Below are positions 1 to 7,717 of a DNA stretch of 29,633 nucleotides, piece by piece (position 1 is the first letter of the stretch; every line of letters starts with the position of its first letter). The DNA lies in NCBI GenBank assembly GCA_015233265.1, contig JADFXZ010000005.1:1-29633 (forward strand), given 5' to 3'. This DNA comes from Nitrospirota bacterium. Lineage in GTDB: Bacteria > Nitrospirota > Thermodesulfovibrionia > Thermodesulfovibrionales > Magnetobacteriaceae. The notes beneath the pieces are model-generated. The model was not told the origin of the DNA. It searched no databases and saw only the letters and a list, made by a program, of their open reading frames with translations. The position numbers and the translations under genes are program-made.

Positions 1-66
1 AACATTGCTGTGGCAGCGTGATGATGTCCAACATAACACTCCCCCTCTTAGAGGGTTATATCTTAA

Positions 67-104
67 GTCCACTAAAAAGTGGTCTTGACAAAGGGGTCCA
101 CTTT
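67..104. repeat. Short GTCCACT repeat cluster, possible transposon-end remnant
   Basis: GTCCACT occurs twice (67-73 and 96-102), and the first copy forms a small hairpin, CCACT-AAAA-AGTGG (69-82). Repeated GGTCCACTTT-like motifs of this kind are seen at the ends of some insertion sequences, but no transposase is visible beside it and the left edge of the window cuts the view. The rest of 1-178 holds only another small hairpin (CCCTC-TTA-GAGGG, 43-55), which could lie in the carbonic anhydrase 3' region. Confidence 0.25.
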
Positions 105-178
105 AAAAGGAAGCAGCCCGTGTGGAATTGGCGTGTTATTGGCGTTTCCACACTGGCTGAAAAGTTTGCGGAAATGTC

Positions 179-988
179 TTATTTAGTTTCTTGCAGCTGC
201 CTGTCGTTTAGCGGCTGTACTGGTCTAGCGTTCTTGCCAGAGACGGAGATAAATTTATCTATCTGGGCCTTCGACACTTCTATAGGGGTTTTGACAACAT
301 TCCAACTGACGCCTTCGCTGCATGGCGGTGTGGTCAAAGACCCTCTGTAAACGACAAGATTGTTCATCTTAGGTAACAGCGTAGAGGCGTTAACGCTAAC
401 CGCCGGTACAGACTTTTCCTCATTGACCTTATCCGGCAGATTATCCCATAGTGTCTTGATTGTCGCGTTTTCCTTTCCCTCTTTCATAAATACACCCAAC
501 ACTGCCAGCTCTCCCTTGTCGTTTTTATGCACTAAGTGCAGCTCCATTGGGTAGCTCTTGCCTAAGACGGTGTGCTCGCTTGGGTCGTGAAAATGAAACT
601 GAAGCAGCTGGTAAGTCTTACCGTCTATGGTGATGGTGCTGCCGGGCTCATAATTAACCTGTATCGTGTGGCCGTTGTTGATTATCTTTAATGGCGAAGC
701 CTTATAGCTGACCTTATAGGCTGTCTTCTTATTGGCCTGTTTCGTAGTTTTAATGTCAACCGGAGACTGCGCTTTGCCGGTTTTACATACCCCTTGTTCG
801 GCAGACATATCTCCCCATTTATCAGGCCCTGTATCTCCTTCATAGCTCCAGTGCGCCTTATGTTCGTCTTTGGCGGCTCCGGCTGGCTTTTCTTCGGCAA
901 ATCCAATCCCCGTAAAGACAAATATTGCAACCAATAAAATACACCCCATTCTTCTGACGTGATTGCTGCTTCTGCTGTCAAGTGTCAT
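179..988 (-). CDS. Alpha-class carbonic anhydrase, exported
   Basis: Zinc enzyme interconverting CO2 and bicarbonate, here predicted to act in the periplasm. The 269-residue protein starts with a basic stretch and a hydrophobic segment (about residues 12-31, ending GFAEE), a likely signal peptide or anchor. The alpha-type signature is complete: QSPVDI near 74-79, zinc ligands H132, H134 (QFHFH) and H151 (ELHLVH), the active-site threonine in LTTPPC (T219), and cysteines C68 and C223 placed for the disulfide common in bacterial periplasmic members. The start at 988 is chosen because AAGGAGG lies 9 nt upstream; the longer frame to 1018 would pass through that ribosome site. It faces away from the next gene and looks monocistronic here. 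Confidence 0.93.
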   Translation of the reverse strand: MTLDSRSSNHVRRMGCILLVAIFVFTGIGFAEEKPAGAAKDEHKAHWSYEGDTGPDKWGDMSAEQGVCKTGKAQSPVDIKTTKQANKKTAYKVSYKASPLKIINNGHTIQVNYEPGSTITIDGKTYQLLQFHFHDPSEHTVLGKSYPMELHLVHKNDKGELAVLGVFMKEGKENATIKTLWDNLPDKVNEEKSVPAVSVNASTLLPKMNNLVVYRGSLTTPPCSEGVSWNVVKTPIEVSKAQIDKFISVSGKNARPVQPLNDRQLQETK

Positions 989-1018
989 GAGTATACTCCT
1001 CCTTGCTGAACCTTTCAA

Positions 1019-1319
1019 TTAATCGTTTCGTGGGAATCCCAAGAGGGCTTAGCATACCAAATGAATAAATTCTCAGTCAATCATTAATGCAGGGCAAACG
1101 CATTAGCTTTAGATACAACAATATACTGCTGCCATAAAAAACTGGACACCGCAAAGGAGTAGAGGTTAAACTCACTGCATAGCGGAGAGCAAAACTATAC
1201 TGCTGCACCATGACAAACAAATGCGCGGCGCGTTGACATGACAAAGTCCAATGGTTTAGCATACAGCATAGCTGTTATGGCGATAAAATATGGCGGTAGC
1301 CACCGAGATGGGAGCTGTG
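1019..1319. other. Intergenic region with short direct repeats and a possible promoter
   Basis: No convincing gene. Two pairs of short direct repeats are visible: TATACTGCTGC at 1122-1132 and 1196-1206, and TTAGCATAC at 1049-1057 and 1256-1264. A near palindrome TGGGA-A-TCCCA sits at 1031-1041. A weak sigma70-like pair, TTGACA (1233-1238) and TAGCAT (1257-1262, 18 nt spacer), could serve the plus-strand epimerase gene. The repeats may be decayed mobile DNA, but nothing names the family. Confidence 0.4.
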
Positions 1320-2339
1320 ATGAATAAGAAAAAAATACTGGTGACAGGAGGGGCCGGGTTTATTGGCTTTCACCTGTGTAAGAGATTGATTTGCCACGAA
1401 TTCGATGTCGTAACCGTCGATAATCTCAACGACTACTACGATGTGCGGATAAAAGAGGACAGGCTTAAGCTGCTTGAGGCAGCGCCGAATTTTCGATTTA
1501 TTAAAATGGATATCGCAAACAGGGGCGAAATGGAACATCTTTTTGCCGCTGAGAAATTCGACTATGTTGTGAATCTGGCTGCTCAGGCAGGCGTTCGGTA
1601 TTCGATTCTTAATCCTCACGCCTATGTTGAGAGCAATCTACTGGGCTTTGCTAATATTCTTGAGGGCTGTCGACACAATAAAGTAAAACACCTCATATTT
1701 GCCTCGTCAAGTTCCGTCTACGGGGCTAACACAAACATTCCCTTTTCGGTTCACCACAATGTTGACCATCCGGTTTCGCTGTACGCCGCAACGAAGAAAT
1801 CGAACGAACTCCTTGCCCACACGTACAGCAGCCTCTATAAACTGCCATGTACGGGGCTTAGATTTTTCACCGTATACGGACCGTGGGGACGACCCGATAT
1901 GGCGCTGTTTCTCTTTATCAAGGCGATACTTGAGGACAGGCCAATCGATGTCTTTAACCACGGAGACATGAGGCGCGACTTTACCTATATCGATGACATC
2001 GTAGAAGGCGTCTTCAGGTTGATAGAGCGCATACCGGTGGCTAATCCCGCATGGGACGGCAGCCACCCCGACCCCTCATCAAGCTATGCCCCGTATAAAC
2101 TCTACAACATCGGAAATAATCAACCTGTCAGCCTGCTTAAATTTATCGAAGTAATCGAAGACGCGCTTGGAATAAAGGCTGTGAAAAATCTCCTGCCAAT
2201 GCAGCAGGGCGATGTTGCCGAGACCTATGCCGACATAGATGATCTGGTCAGAGACACTGGCTTTACGCCATCGACACCGCTGCATACAGGAGTAACAAAC
2301 TTCGTCACATGGTACAAGGGGTATTTTAAAATCCAATAG
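1320..2339 (+). CDS. NAD-dependent sugar epimerase, UDP-glucuronate 4-epimerase type
   Basis: Extended short-chain dehydrogenase/reductase predicted to interconvert nucleotide sugars (most like UDP-glucuronate to UDP-galacturonate) for surface polysaccharide. The 339-residue protein has the Rossmann NAD loop TGGAGFIG (9-16), the NLAAQAGVRYS segment (85-95) typical of the glucuronate epimerase group, and the catalytic pair Y155/K159 (YAATK) with the serine run S129-S132 before VYG. Length fits the family. The start at 1320 is preferred over 1290 because GGGAG lies 5-6 nt upstream and the protein then begins directly at the first beta strand. No other polysaccharide genes are adjacent, so the exact substrate is inferred from sequence type alone. 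Confidence 0.88.
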   Translation: MNKKKILVTGGAGFIGFHLCKRLICHEFDVVTVDNLNDYYDVRIKEDRLKLLEAAPNFRFIKMDIANRGEMEHLFAAEKFDYVVNLAAQAGVRYSILNPHAYVESNLLGFANILEGCRHNKVKHLIFASSSSVYGANTNIPFSVHHNVDHPVSLYAATKKSNELLAHTYSSLYKLPCTGLRFFTVYGPWGRPDMALFLFIKAILEDRPIDVFNHGDMRRDFTYIDDIVEGVFRLIERIPVANPAWDGSHPDPSSSYAPYKLYNIGNNQPVSLLKFIEVIEDALGIKAVKNLLPMQQGDVAETYADIDDLVRDTGFTPSTPLHTGVTNFVTWYKGYFKIQ

Positions 2340-2349
2340 GGCATATGCC
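2340..2349. repeat. Palindrome GGCATATGCC, copy 1
   Basis: Perfect 10-bp palindrome starting one base after the epimerase stop codon and 10 bp before the 3' end of the convergent FabZ-like gene. The same 10-mer recurs at 2820-2829, upstream of that gene, so the FabZ-like gene is bracketed by identical sites. Confidence 0.5.
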
Positions 2350-2359
2350 TTAATGAAAG

Positions 2360-2797
2360 CTAATGGTCGCGCCTGACTGACGTGAGGGTTATCTCAGCTG
2401 AGGCAATGCTCTGCCCTTCGACGCCCACCTTTGCCCTAAATATATATAATGGTGGGAATTTCTTGGACAGCTCTGACTCTATGATGAGCACATCGCCCGC
2501 ATTGGCGGGTTTGATATGTTGCGCATCGTTAATCATCGTTAGGAAGGCCATTTCGATTGCCTCCGCTTCCAGGATAAGCCCTGAGGCCTGGGCCATTGCC
2601 TCTACAAGCAGTACAAAAGGAAAACCATGATGAGCGCTGTTACCGCCGTTGCTGTCGCAGACGCTGAGGATTTCCTCGTCCGCAGTAACAGTCTTTACGG
2701 CCTTAATGCGCCGCCCCTTGTCGATCTCCAGAACCTTATCGATAAAAATGAATGGCCCGCCGTGCGGCAGCCGTCTAACTAACTCTCTTTTAGTCAT
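2360..2797 (-). CDS. FabZ/ApeP-like hot-dog fold 3-hydroxyacyl-ACP dehydratase homologue
   Basis: Hot-dog fold protein of 145 residues related to 3-hydroxyacyl-ACP dehydratases. It shows the family opening LPHGGPFIFIDKV (10-22) and the helix VEAMAQASG (65-73) with the glutamate E66 that in FabZ pairs with a catalytic histidine. The usual GHFPGxPIMPG loop is not intact: the region reads AHHGFPFVLLVE, several residues shorter, with H56/H57 close to the glutamate. It may therefore act on an unusual acyl carrier substrate or bind without dehydrating. ATG at 2797 has AGGTGG at 9 nt spacing; the ATG at 2803 would leave only 3 nt, so the shorter form is preferred. It stands alone between converging and mobile DNA, with a strong upstream promoter. 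Confidence 0.72.
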   Translation of the reverse strand: MTKRELVRRLPHGGPFIFIDKVLEIDKGRRIKAVKTVTADEEILSVCDSNGGNSAHHGFPFVLLVEAMAQASGLILEAEAIEMAFLTMINDAQHIKPANAGDVLIIESELSKKFPPLYIFRAKVGVEGQSIASAEITLTSVRRDH

Positions 2798-2817
2798 CTG
2801 CATTTACCACCTAATAT

Positions 2818-2831
2818 CTGGCATATGCCAG
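2818..2831. promoter_or_regulatory. 14-bp palindrome CTGGCATATGCCAG, possible operator
   Basis: Perfect 14-bp palindrome about 20 bp upstream of the FabZ-like start codon, containing the same GGCATATGCC core as the site at the other end of the gene. It lies in the leader between the predicted promoter (2962-2992) and the ribosome site, so it could bind a dimeric regulator or form a hairpin in the mRNA. Function is inferred. Confidence 0.4.
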
Positions 2832-2961
2832 TGTAATCCTCCAACTGGTAACGCCTGAGCGAGTCCGCACACATTTAGAAACGGTCATGAAGGCGCCGAC
2901 TCTTTAATATCAAACAGTCTGAACGTTATATTCAATGTCTCTTAGTACACTTTAGGGCTTA

Positions 2962-2992
2962 ATTATAATATATTGGCCGTCTGGCTTGTCAA
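2962..2992 (-). promoter_or_regulatory. Sigma70-like promoter for the FabZ-like gene
   Basis: On the minus strand a consensus TTGACA (2987-2992) is followed after 16 nt by TATTAT (2965-2970), overlapping TATAAT at 2962-2967 (19 nt spacer). It points to the FabZ-like gene about 160 nt downstream. Between 2832 and 2961 nothing else is recognisable. Confidence 0.5.
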
Positions 2993-3110
2993 TCTTCTTA
3001 CGACTCAGAAAGCCATTCTCAATGAACGATCTGAGAGAATCAGTATGGTGCAATATTTGTCACGGGAAGCAGGTGTAGGCGCAATGTTACAAAAAGATTG
3101 ATTAAATATT

Positions 3111-3129
3111 GTTTTAGGCTGCCTAAAAC
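3111..3129. repeat. Perfect inverted repeat beside the IS110 element
   Basis: GTTTTAGGC-T-GCCTAAAAC is a perfect 9-bp inverted repeat with a one-base centre. It lies 66 bp beyond the transposase stop codon, near where the right end of the IS110 element should be. It may be a terminator, part of the element end, or pre-existing target DNA. No gene is recognisable in 2993-3110. Confidence 0.5.
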
Positions 3130-3194
3130 GGATGTTCCTGACGAAAAACCAATAAAAACCAAACAGAATAGCAACCGTGTTGTCAAGTGTTTTT

Positions 3195-4124
3195 TTATGA
3201 ACAATTAAATTGCCATGGAGCCCCCGTTTTGACGATGCTGTTAAGAATAGTTAATAGTTTGCGCATACAAGCAGTGATAGCCTGTTTTGGTTTTTTACCC
3301 GCTGAGCGTAATCGTTGGTAAAACTCTTTAATTGCCGGGTTGAACCTGATGGCTGCGATGGTACTCATGTATAGAACAGCTCTGACAGCGGCTCTGCCTC
3401 CCCAAACTGAACGTGTGCCACTGAATTTACCGCTATCACGATTGAAAGGGGCTACCCCAACAAGAGCTGCGATCTTTTTCCTGTCTAACGTTCCAAGCTC
3501 AGGCAACTCACAAAGCAATGTTGCCACTAATATAGGTCCTACGCCTGGGACACTCCTTAAGATTTTTTCCTTTTCTCTCCACGCTGGACTGCTTTTTATG
3601 AATCTGTCCATTTCCTTGTCGATTTCATGCAGTCTCTTTTGCAGCGATTCAATATGTTCCTCGATATCTTTCTTTACCTTATTTGGCGCTATGTGCAGGC
3701 GATTTTTTTCCTCTATCTGCATACTGACAAGCTGCCTGCGTCTCACCACAATGGCCTCCAACTGTAGCATTTCCTCATTCTTTAGTAAACGCACCTGTGG
3801 CCTTATTGTCCCAGCAAAACGGGCAATAACATTGGCATCGACATGGTCTGTCTTTGCCAGCACTCCTATAGCCTTTGCGAAATCGCGTATTTGTCGCGGG
3901 TTCACGGCAACAACCGGTATGCCAGCATTCAGCAAAGCAGCAGTCACAGCCACTTGCAATCCCCCTGTTGCTTCTAACACCACTAACTTTACAGCTTTAA
4001 GGCGTTCAATAATTTCCGCAAATCCTGTCTCATTGTTACTTACCGTCCAGTGCTCATTAGACGGCAATATGACAACATCCAGTGTGGCTTTAGATATGTC
4101 GATACCTGCAAAACATTCGTTCAT
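3195..4124 (-). CDS. IS110-family transposase (DEDD recombinase)
   Basis: Site-specific recombinase that moves the element without a hairpin-resolving DDE chemistry. The 309-residue protein has the RuvC-like N-terminal domain with acidic residues D9 (GIDISK), E51 (LEATGG), D93 and D96 (KTDHVDAN). A central coiled region follows, then the C-terminal transposase_20 domain with SVPGVGPILVATLL and the segment FNRDSGKFSGTRSVWGGR, where S231 is the expected catalytic serine. Length is normal for the family and no frame break is seen. A strong ribosome site (GGGAGGTT, 7-8 nt before ATG) supports the start at 4124. All named catalytic residues are present, so the element may still be active. Confidence 0.92.
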   Translation of the reverse strand: MNECFAGIDISKATLDVVILPSNEHWTVSNNETGFAEIIERLKAVKLVVLEATGGLQVAVTAALLNAGIPVVAVNPRQIRDFAKAIGVLAKTDHVDANVIARFAGTIRPQVRLLKNEEMLQLEAIVVRRRQLVSMQIEEKNRLHIAPNKVKKDIEEHIESLQKRLHEIDKEMDRFIKSSPAWREKEKILRSVPGVGPILVATLLCELPELGTLDRKKIAALVGVAPFNRDSGKFSGTRSVWGGRAAVRAVLYMSTIAAIRFNPAIKEFYQRLRSAGKKPKQAITACMRKLLTILNSIVKTGAPWQFNCS

Positions 4125-4127
4125 TTT

Positions 4128-4262
4128 CTATAACCTCCCATTCTCGCTGATGCGGGGTACTATCCCCCGTGCAACCGTGCGGGTTCGTCTTAGATAGATG
4201 CAACGCACCATGCTAACTAACGGGCTTTTATGCCCTAGGTATAAACGAGCTGTTGCATCCTT
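4128..4262 (-). ncRNA. Candidate IS110 bridge RNA (structured leader)
   Basis: The noncoding segment upstream of the transposase can fold, read on the minus strand, into three helices. An 8-bp stem GATGCAAC/GTTGCATC (4252-4259 with 4197-4204) encloses a 47-nt loop. Inside that loop is a GGGC/GCCC hairpin (4222-4235). Downstream, towards the gene, is CGGGG/CCCCG with a 7-nt loop (4153-4169). A stem enclosing a large loop next to further hairpins is the kind of layout known for IS110 bridge RNAs, whose loops pair with target and donor DNA. The 9-mer GCAACCGTG (4171-4179) recurs in the opposite flank at 3171-3179, which might be a donor match. Exact ends and pairing are inferred. Confidence 0.45.
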
Positions 4263-4300
4263 ATCCAAATATCAACGTCAAGAATAACATACACGCTTAC

Positions 4301-4830
4301 CCTAACATACGAGGTATTGACAAGGCATTGGGTAATACACCGTAGGTGAAACTGGCGCTGTGGCAAGTAATAGCGAGGGAAATGGAGCAGGCTTCAAGAT
4401 TGTCGGCGGTGCGCCTTGCATCAAGACATGCTGCCTGTGACGTGTTAGGACTTAAGGGCTTCGACACAGATTGAGGACTTACACAACAGAAGGATTTCAT
4501 TACATAACGGCAATAACGAAACCACAGATAGAGACGCTGATAAACAATGGGGTAATCCAAATGGATTTATTTGACCAGGGGTTAGCCGAGGTAAAAAGCG
4601 ACAGCATCCGGTATATATTGAGGCGTAATCCCCAGCGTGCACAGGAGATACGTAAATCACGTGAGGATAAGCTGGAATCATTGTGGGTAACAGTGACTGG
4701 TAACTCAAGAGAGGTTGTGTTGAGCATAGATAAGGAGGTATTAAAAGAAGAGGCAAAACTCGACGGCTGTTATGTGATAAAAAGTGACCTTTCCGAGCAA
4801 TCCGCCACAGCGGAGACGATTCATGGCCGA
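4301..4830 (+). pseudogene. Decayed IS1634/IS4-type transposase remnant
   Basis: Two blocks in two frames resemble one transposase. Block one (4301-4474) reads PNIRGIDKALGNTP, a TAG stop at 4343-4345, then KLALWQVIAREMEQASRLSA followed by VRLASRHAACDVLGL and a TGA at 4472-4474. Block two (from 4471) reads TEGFHYITAITKPQIETL, then DLFDQGLAEV, IRYILRRNPQRAQEIRKSRE and LDGCYVIKSDLS, ending around ETIHGR at 4830 before diverging. In full-length IS1634-family proteins these blocks are separated by a long stretch, so at least one internal deletion, one nonsense change and a C-terminal truncation have occurred. The IS110 element abuts the 5' side and may have inserted into or beside this remnant. 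The identification comes from remembered family motifs. Confidence 0.72.
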
Positions 4831-4866
4831 TTAACAGTCTTTGTGATTGTTAACTGCTTTTTTTAG

Positions 4867-5010
4867 GATTATGAGACGACCGCAATAGTCGGTAATAATG
4901 GTATCATGGACGCCAAGCTCATAGTGTTCTATTTAGAGAGAGAAATAACCTCGATAAAGACAAGTGACAAATTAAATAACGCTTTTGGAAAGGCATTAAA
5001 AGAAATATAA
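4867..5010 (+). pseudogene. Short orphan reading frame, probable gene fragment
   Basis: An open stretch of 47 codons begins just after a TAG and ends in TAA at 5008-5010, with an internal ATG at 4906 that would give 34 residues (MDAKLIVFYLEREITSI...). Composition looks protein-like, with an amphipathic helix, but there is no ribosome site and I do not recognise the family. It is most likely the tail of a gene truncated when mobile DNA inserted. The rest of 4831-5052 holds only a weak hairpin followed by seven T (4858-4864). Confidence 0.3.
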
Positions 5011-5052
5011 CACGTTGCCGGATATTGTCCCTTCGCCTAAACCATCAGTTGC

Positions 5053-7695
5053 TTACCGGTTAGCCCTGATAATATCATAAATGCCGTTTAGGGCGGCGTC
5101 GAGCTTATCAAGCTCTTTGGTGCCGCCTTGGGCCATGTCCGCCCTGCCGCCGCCTCTGCCTCCGGCGAGGTCAGCCGCCTCTTTTAAAATCTTGCCAGCG
5201 TGGTATTTGCCAGTCATGTCCTTAGTTACCATTGAGATGAACGAAGCTTGCCCGTCCACAGTCGAGGCCGCTATGACTATGCCTGAGCCTAGTTTTTCCT
5301 TTAATTGATCAGCAAAATCCCTCAATCCCTTTTGATCGAGACCGTCTCGCCGTGAAATCAGCACCTTCACACCGTCTATTTCCTTTACAGCGCTTAAAAA
5401 TGACGATATGTCGCGGCTGATGTCCCTGGTCTTCAGAGTTTGGAGTTCTTTTTCAAGTTCTTTATTCTTCTTTATGAGCGAGGGAAGTCTCTCCAGCGGC
5501 GTCTCTGTTTTTAACAATTCTGAGACTGTCTTCAGATCACTTAATTTTCTTCTTATAAGTTCAAGGCTGACGTCGCCAGTTATGGCCTCTATGCGTCTTA
5601 CTCCAGAGGCTATGCTGCCCTCTGAGACAATTATAAACGGCCCAATCTGCCCTGTCCTGCCGCAGTGAGTCCCGCCGCAGAGTTCCTTGCTGAAACCTTC
5701 GACTTCGACTACGCGCACGATGTCTCCATATTTTTCGTCAAACAGCGCCATTGCCCCGTAGTCAATAGCCTCGTTAATGCCCATCGAGTGCGTTGCAACT
5801 GGCAGGTCTTCCAGTATTTTGGCGTTTATCATGTTTTCAATCTTCTCTTTCTCATCGTCAGCAATGGCATAGAAATGTGTGAAGTCAAACCTGAGCCGCC
5901 CTGGTGATACTAATGACCCCGCCTGCTTTATATGGTCGCCTATTAATTCTCTCAGCGCGGCGTGAAGAAGGTGTGTTGCCGTGTGGTTGCGCATTGTTGC
6001 CGTCCTGCTGCATTTGTCAACTTTGCATGAGACAGTCTCTGATTGCTTTAGTGTGCCATTTTTTACGTAAACCTTGTGTACGATTAATTTATTGGGGGTC
6101 TTTTTCGTGTCTCTGACCTCAAGAACAGCCCTTTCAGTTTGAATAACACCCTTGTCGCCTGCCTGACCGCCCGACTCCCCATAAAACGGCGACTTATCGA
6201 GGATTATCTCGGCCTCATCCCCCTTATGCAAGACCTCTGCCTGCTCCCCGTTTTTAAGCATCAAAGTGACTACAGCGTCAGTCTCTAAAAGCTCATAACC
6301 CAAAAAGTACGTCTCACCGCTTATTTTTACGGCGTTATTGTATATAGAATTAACCACGCCGGAAATCCCAGCCTGGTCTTCTGCCCAGGAGAGCTTCCCC
6401 CGCATCCTCTGTTTTTTCATCTCCTCGTCGAAGGCGTCCTCATCGACTACGAGGCCGTTTTCCCGTGCCGCCTCCTTCGTTAGATCCATCGGAAAGCCAT
6501 AGGTGTCATAAAGCCTGAAGGCCTCAGTCCCAGGTACAACGCCTGACCCTGAGGTCTTCACAGAGGCAATTATCTCATCGAGAAGTTCTGAGCCTTGGTC
6601 AAGAGTCCTGAAAAATCTCTCCTCTTCAAACTTTAATATCTCCTCTGAGCGCTCCCTCTCTTTTGACAATTCGGGATAGATGTCCCCCGATGCCTCAATG
6701 ACCGAGCTTACTAACCTGTGAAGGAAGGGTTTGCCTACGCCAAGTTTTCTGGCGTGCCGTGATGCGCGTCGAATTATTCGCCTTGCCACATAGCCCCGGC
6801 CATCGTTTGACGGCATCAGCCCCTCAGAAAGTAAAAACGTTACTGATCTGATATGGTCTGCTATCACCCTGATAGAGACATCCTGCGATTTGTCCTTTCC
6901 ATATGATACGTGTGCCTTTGTAGCAATGGCCTCTATTATTGGCGCGAATAGATCTGTGTCGAAGTTGTTGAGTTTCTTTTGCAGGACACTTGTGATGCGC
7001 TCAAGCCCCATGCCCGTGTCTATGCTTGGCTTTGGTAGTGGATTAAGTGTGCCGTCTTGTGCCCTGTCATATTGCATAAAGACAAGGTTCCATAGCTCCA
7101 GATACCTGTCGCAGTCACATCCTACGGCGCACTCAGGGCGCCCACAGCCTACCGCCTCGCCCTGGTCTATGATTATCTCTGAACATGGGCCGCATGGACC
7201 AGTGTCTCCCATCTGCCAAAAGTTGTCCTTTGCCCCAAGCCTTACAATCTTGTCGCCTTTTAACTCAGTATTGTCCGTCCACAATGCAATTGCCTCGTCG
7301 TCGTTTTCAAACACAGAAACCCAGAGCTTATCCTTAGGCAGTTTATACACACCCGTAAGGAGTTCCCACGCAAAGACTATGGCATCACGCTTAAAGTAAT
7401 CCCCAAACGAAAAATTCCCCAGCATCTCAAAAAATGTGTGATGACGGGCGGTGAACCCTACGTTTTCTATGTCGCTTTGCTTTCCTCCGGCGCGCATACA
7501 CTTCTGGCACGTTGCCGCCCTGGTATATCCCGGTGAGTCAGTCCCTAGAAACGCGCCCTTAAACTGAACCATTCCGGCGCTTGTAAACAGGAGCGACGGG
7601 TCATGCTTTGGTATCAGCGATGAGCTTTTGACGCGCTCGTGAGCGCGCTGCCGAAAATACTCTAAAAAGCGTTCCCTTATCTCTTTTCCTTTCAT
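5053..7695 (-). CDS. alaS: Alanyl-tRNA synthetase
   Basis: Class II synthetase that charges tRNA-Ala and clears mischarged Ser/Gly. At 880 residues it is full length for the family. The N-terminal catalytic core opens IRERFLEYF and contains MVQFKGAFLG, RHHTFFEMLGNFSFGDYF and DTGPCGPCSE. The editing domain carries NHTATHLLHAAL and CGGTHCGRTGQIG, whose His/Cys residues form the zinc and editing site. The C-terminal DHHA1 domain ends with AGGRGGGRADMAQGG. It starts 22 nt after the recX stop in the order recA-recX-alaS, a linkage common in bacteria. The ribosome site is weak (only GATGAG beside the ATG), so translation may depend on coupling from recX. A small CxxxxxCxxxxCxC cluster (GCGRPECAVGCDC) follows motif 2. 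Confidence 0.98.
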   Translation of the reverse strand: MKGKEIRERFLEYFRQRAHERVKSSSLIPKHDPSLLFTSAGMVQFKGAFLGTDSPGYTRAATCQKCMRAGGKQSDIENVGFTARHHTFFEMLGNFSFGDYFKRDAIVFAWELLTGVYKLPKDKLWVSVFENDDEAIALWTDNTELKGDKIVRLGAKDNFWQMGDTGPCGPCSEIIIDQGEAVGCGRPECAVGCDCDRYLELWNLVFMQYDRAQDGTLNPLPKPSIDTGMGLERITSVLQKKLNNFDTDLFAPIIEAIATKAHVSYGKDKSQDVSIRVIADHIRSVTFLLSEGLMPSNDGRGYVARRIIRRASRHARKLGVGKPFLHRLVSSVIEASGDIYPELSKERERSEEILKFEEERFFRTLDQGSELLDEIIASVKTSGSGVVPGTEAFRLYDTYGFPMDLTKEAARENGLVVDEDAFDEEMKKQRMRGKLSWAEDQAGISGVVNSIYNNAVKISGETYFLGYELLETDAVVTLMLKNGEQAEVLHKGDEAEIILDKSPFYGESGGQAGDKGVIQTERAVLEVRDTKKTPNKLIVHKVYVKNGTLKQSETVSCKVDKCSRTATMRNHTATHLLHAALRELIGDHIKQAGSLVSPGRLRFDFTHFYAIADDEKEKIENMINAKILEDLPVATHSMGINEAIDYGAMALFDEKYGDIVRVVEVEGFSKELCGGTHCGRTGQIGPFIIVSEGSIASGVRRIEAITGDVSLELIRRKLSDLKTVSELLKTETPLERLPSLIKKNKELEKELQTLKTRDISRDISSFLSAVKEIDGVKVLISRRDGLDQKGLRDFADQLKEKLGSGIVIAASTVDGQASFISMVTKDMTGKYHAGKILKEAADLAGGRGGGRADMAQGGTKELDKLDAALNGIYDIIRANR

Positions 7696-7717
7696 CTCAT
7701 CTTATCTCTGGCGTCAT

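Larger units (their letters stand above)
3130..4290 (-). mobile_element. IS110-family insertion sequence (approximate ends)
   Basis: One intact IS110-family transposase gene (3195-4124) with a long structured noncoding stretch upstream (about 4125-4290) and a short downstream segment. This is the layout of the IS110 group, which lacks long terminal inverted repeats and carries its guide RNA upstream of the recombinase. Ends are estimates: the left end must lie between the last RNA-like stem (4259) and the IS1634 remnant readable from 4301; the right end lies somewhere in 3111-3194. Confidence 0.6.

Noticed and set aside
3001..3110. Minus-strand stretch readable as protein (NIAPTPASRDKYCTILILSD...)
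   Set aside because: Short, without start or ribosome site, and not matched to a family I can name with confidence.
4831..4866. Hairpin plus seven T after the IS1634 remnant as an intrinsic terminator
   Set aside because: The stem is only 4-6 AT-rich pairs and does not abut the T-run cleanly.
6890..7399. 169-residue plus-strand frame within alaS
   Set aside because: Shadow of the alaS catalytic core.
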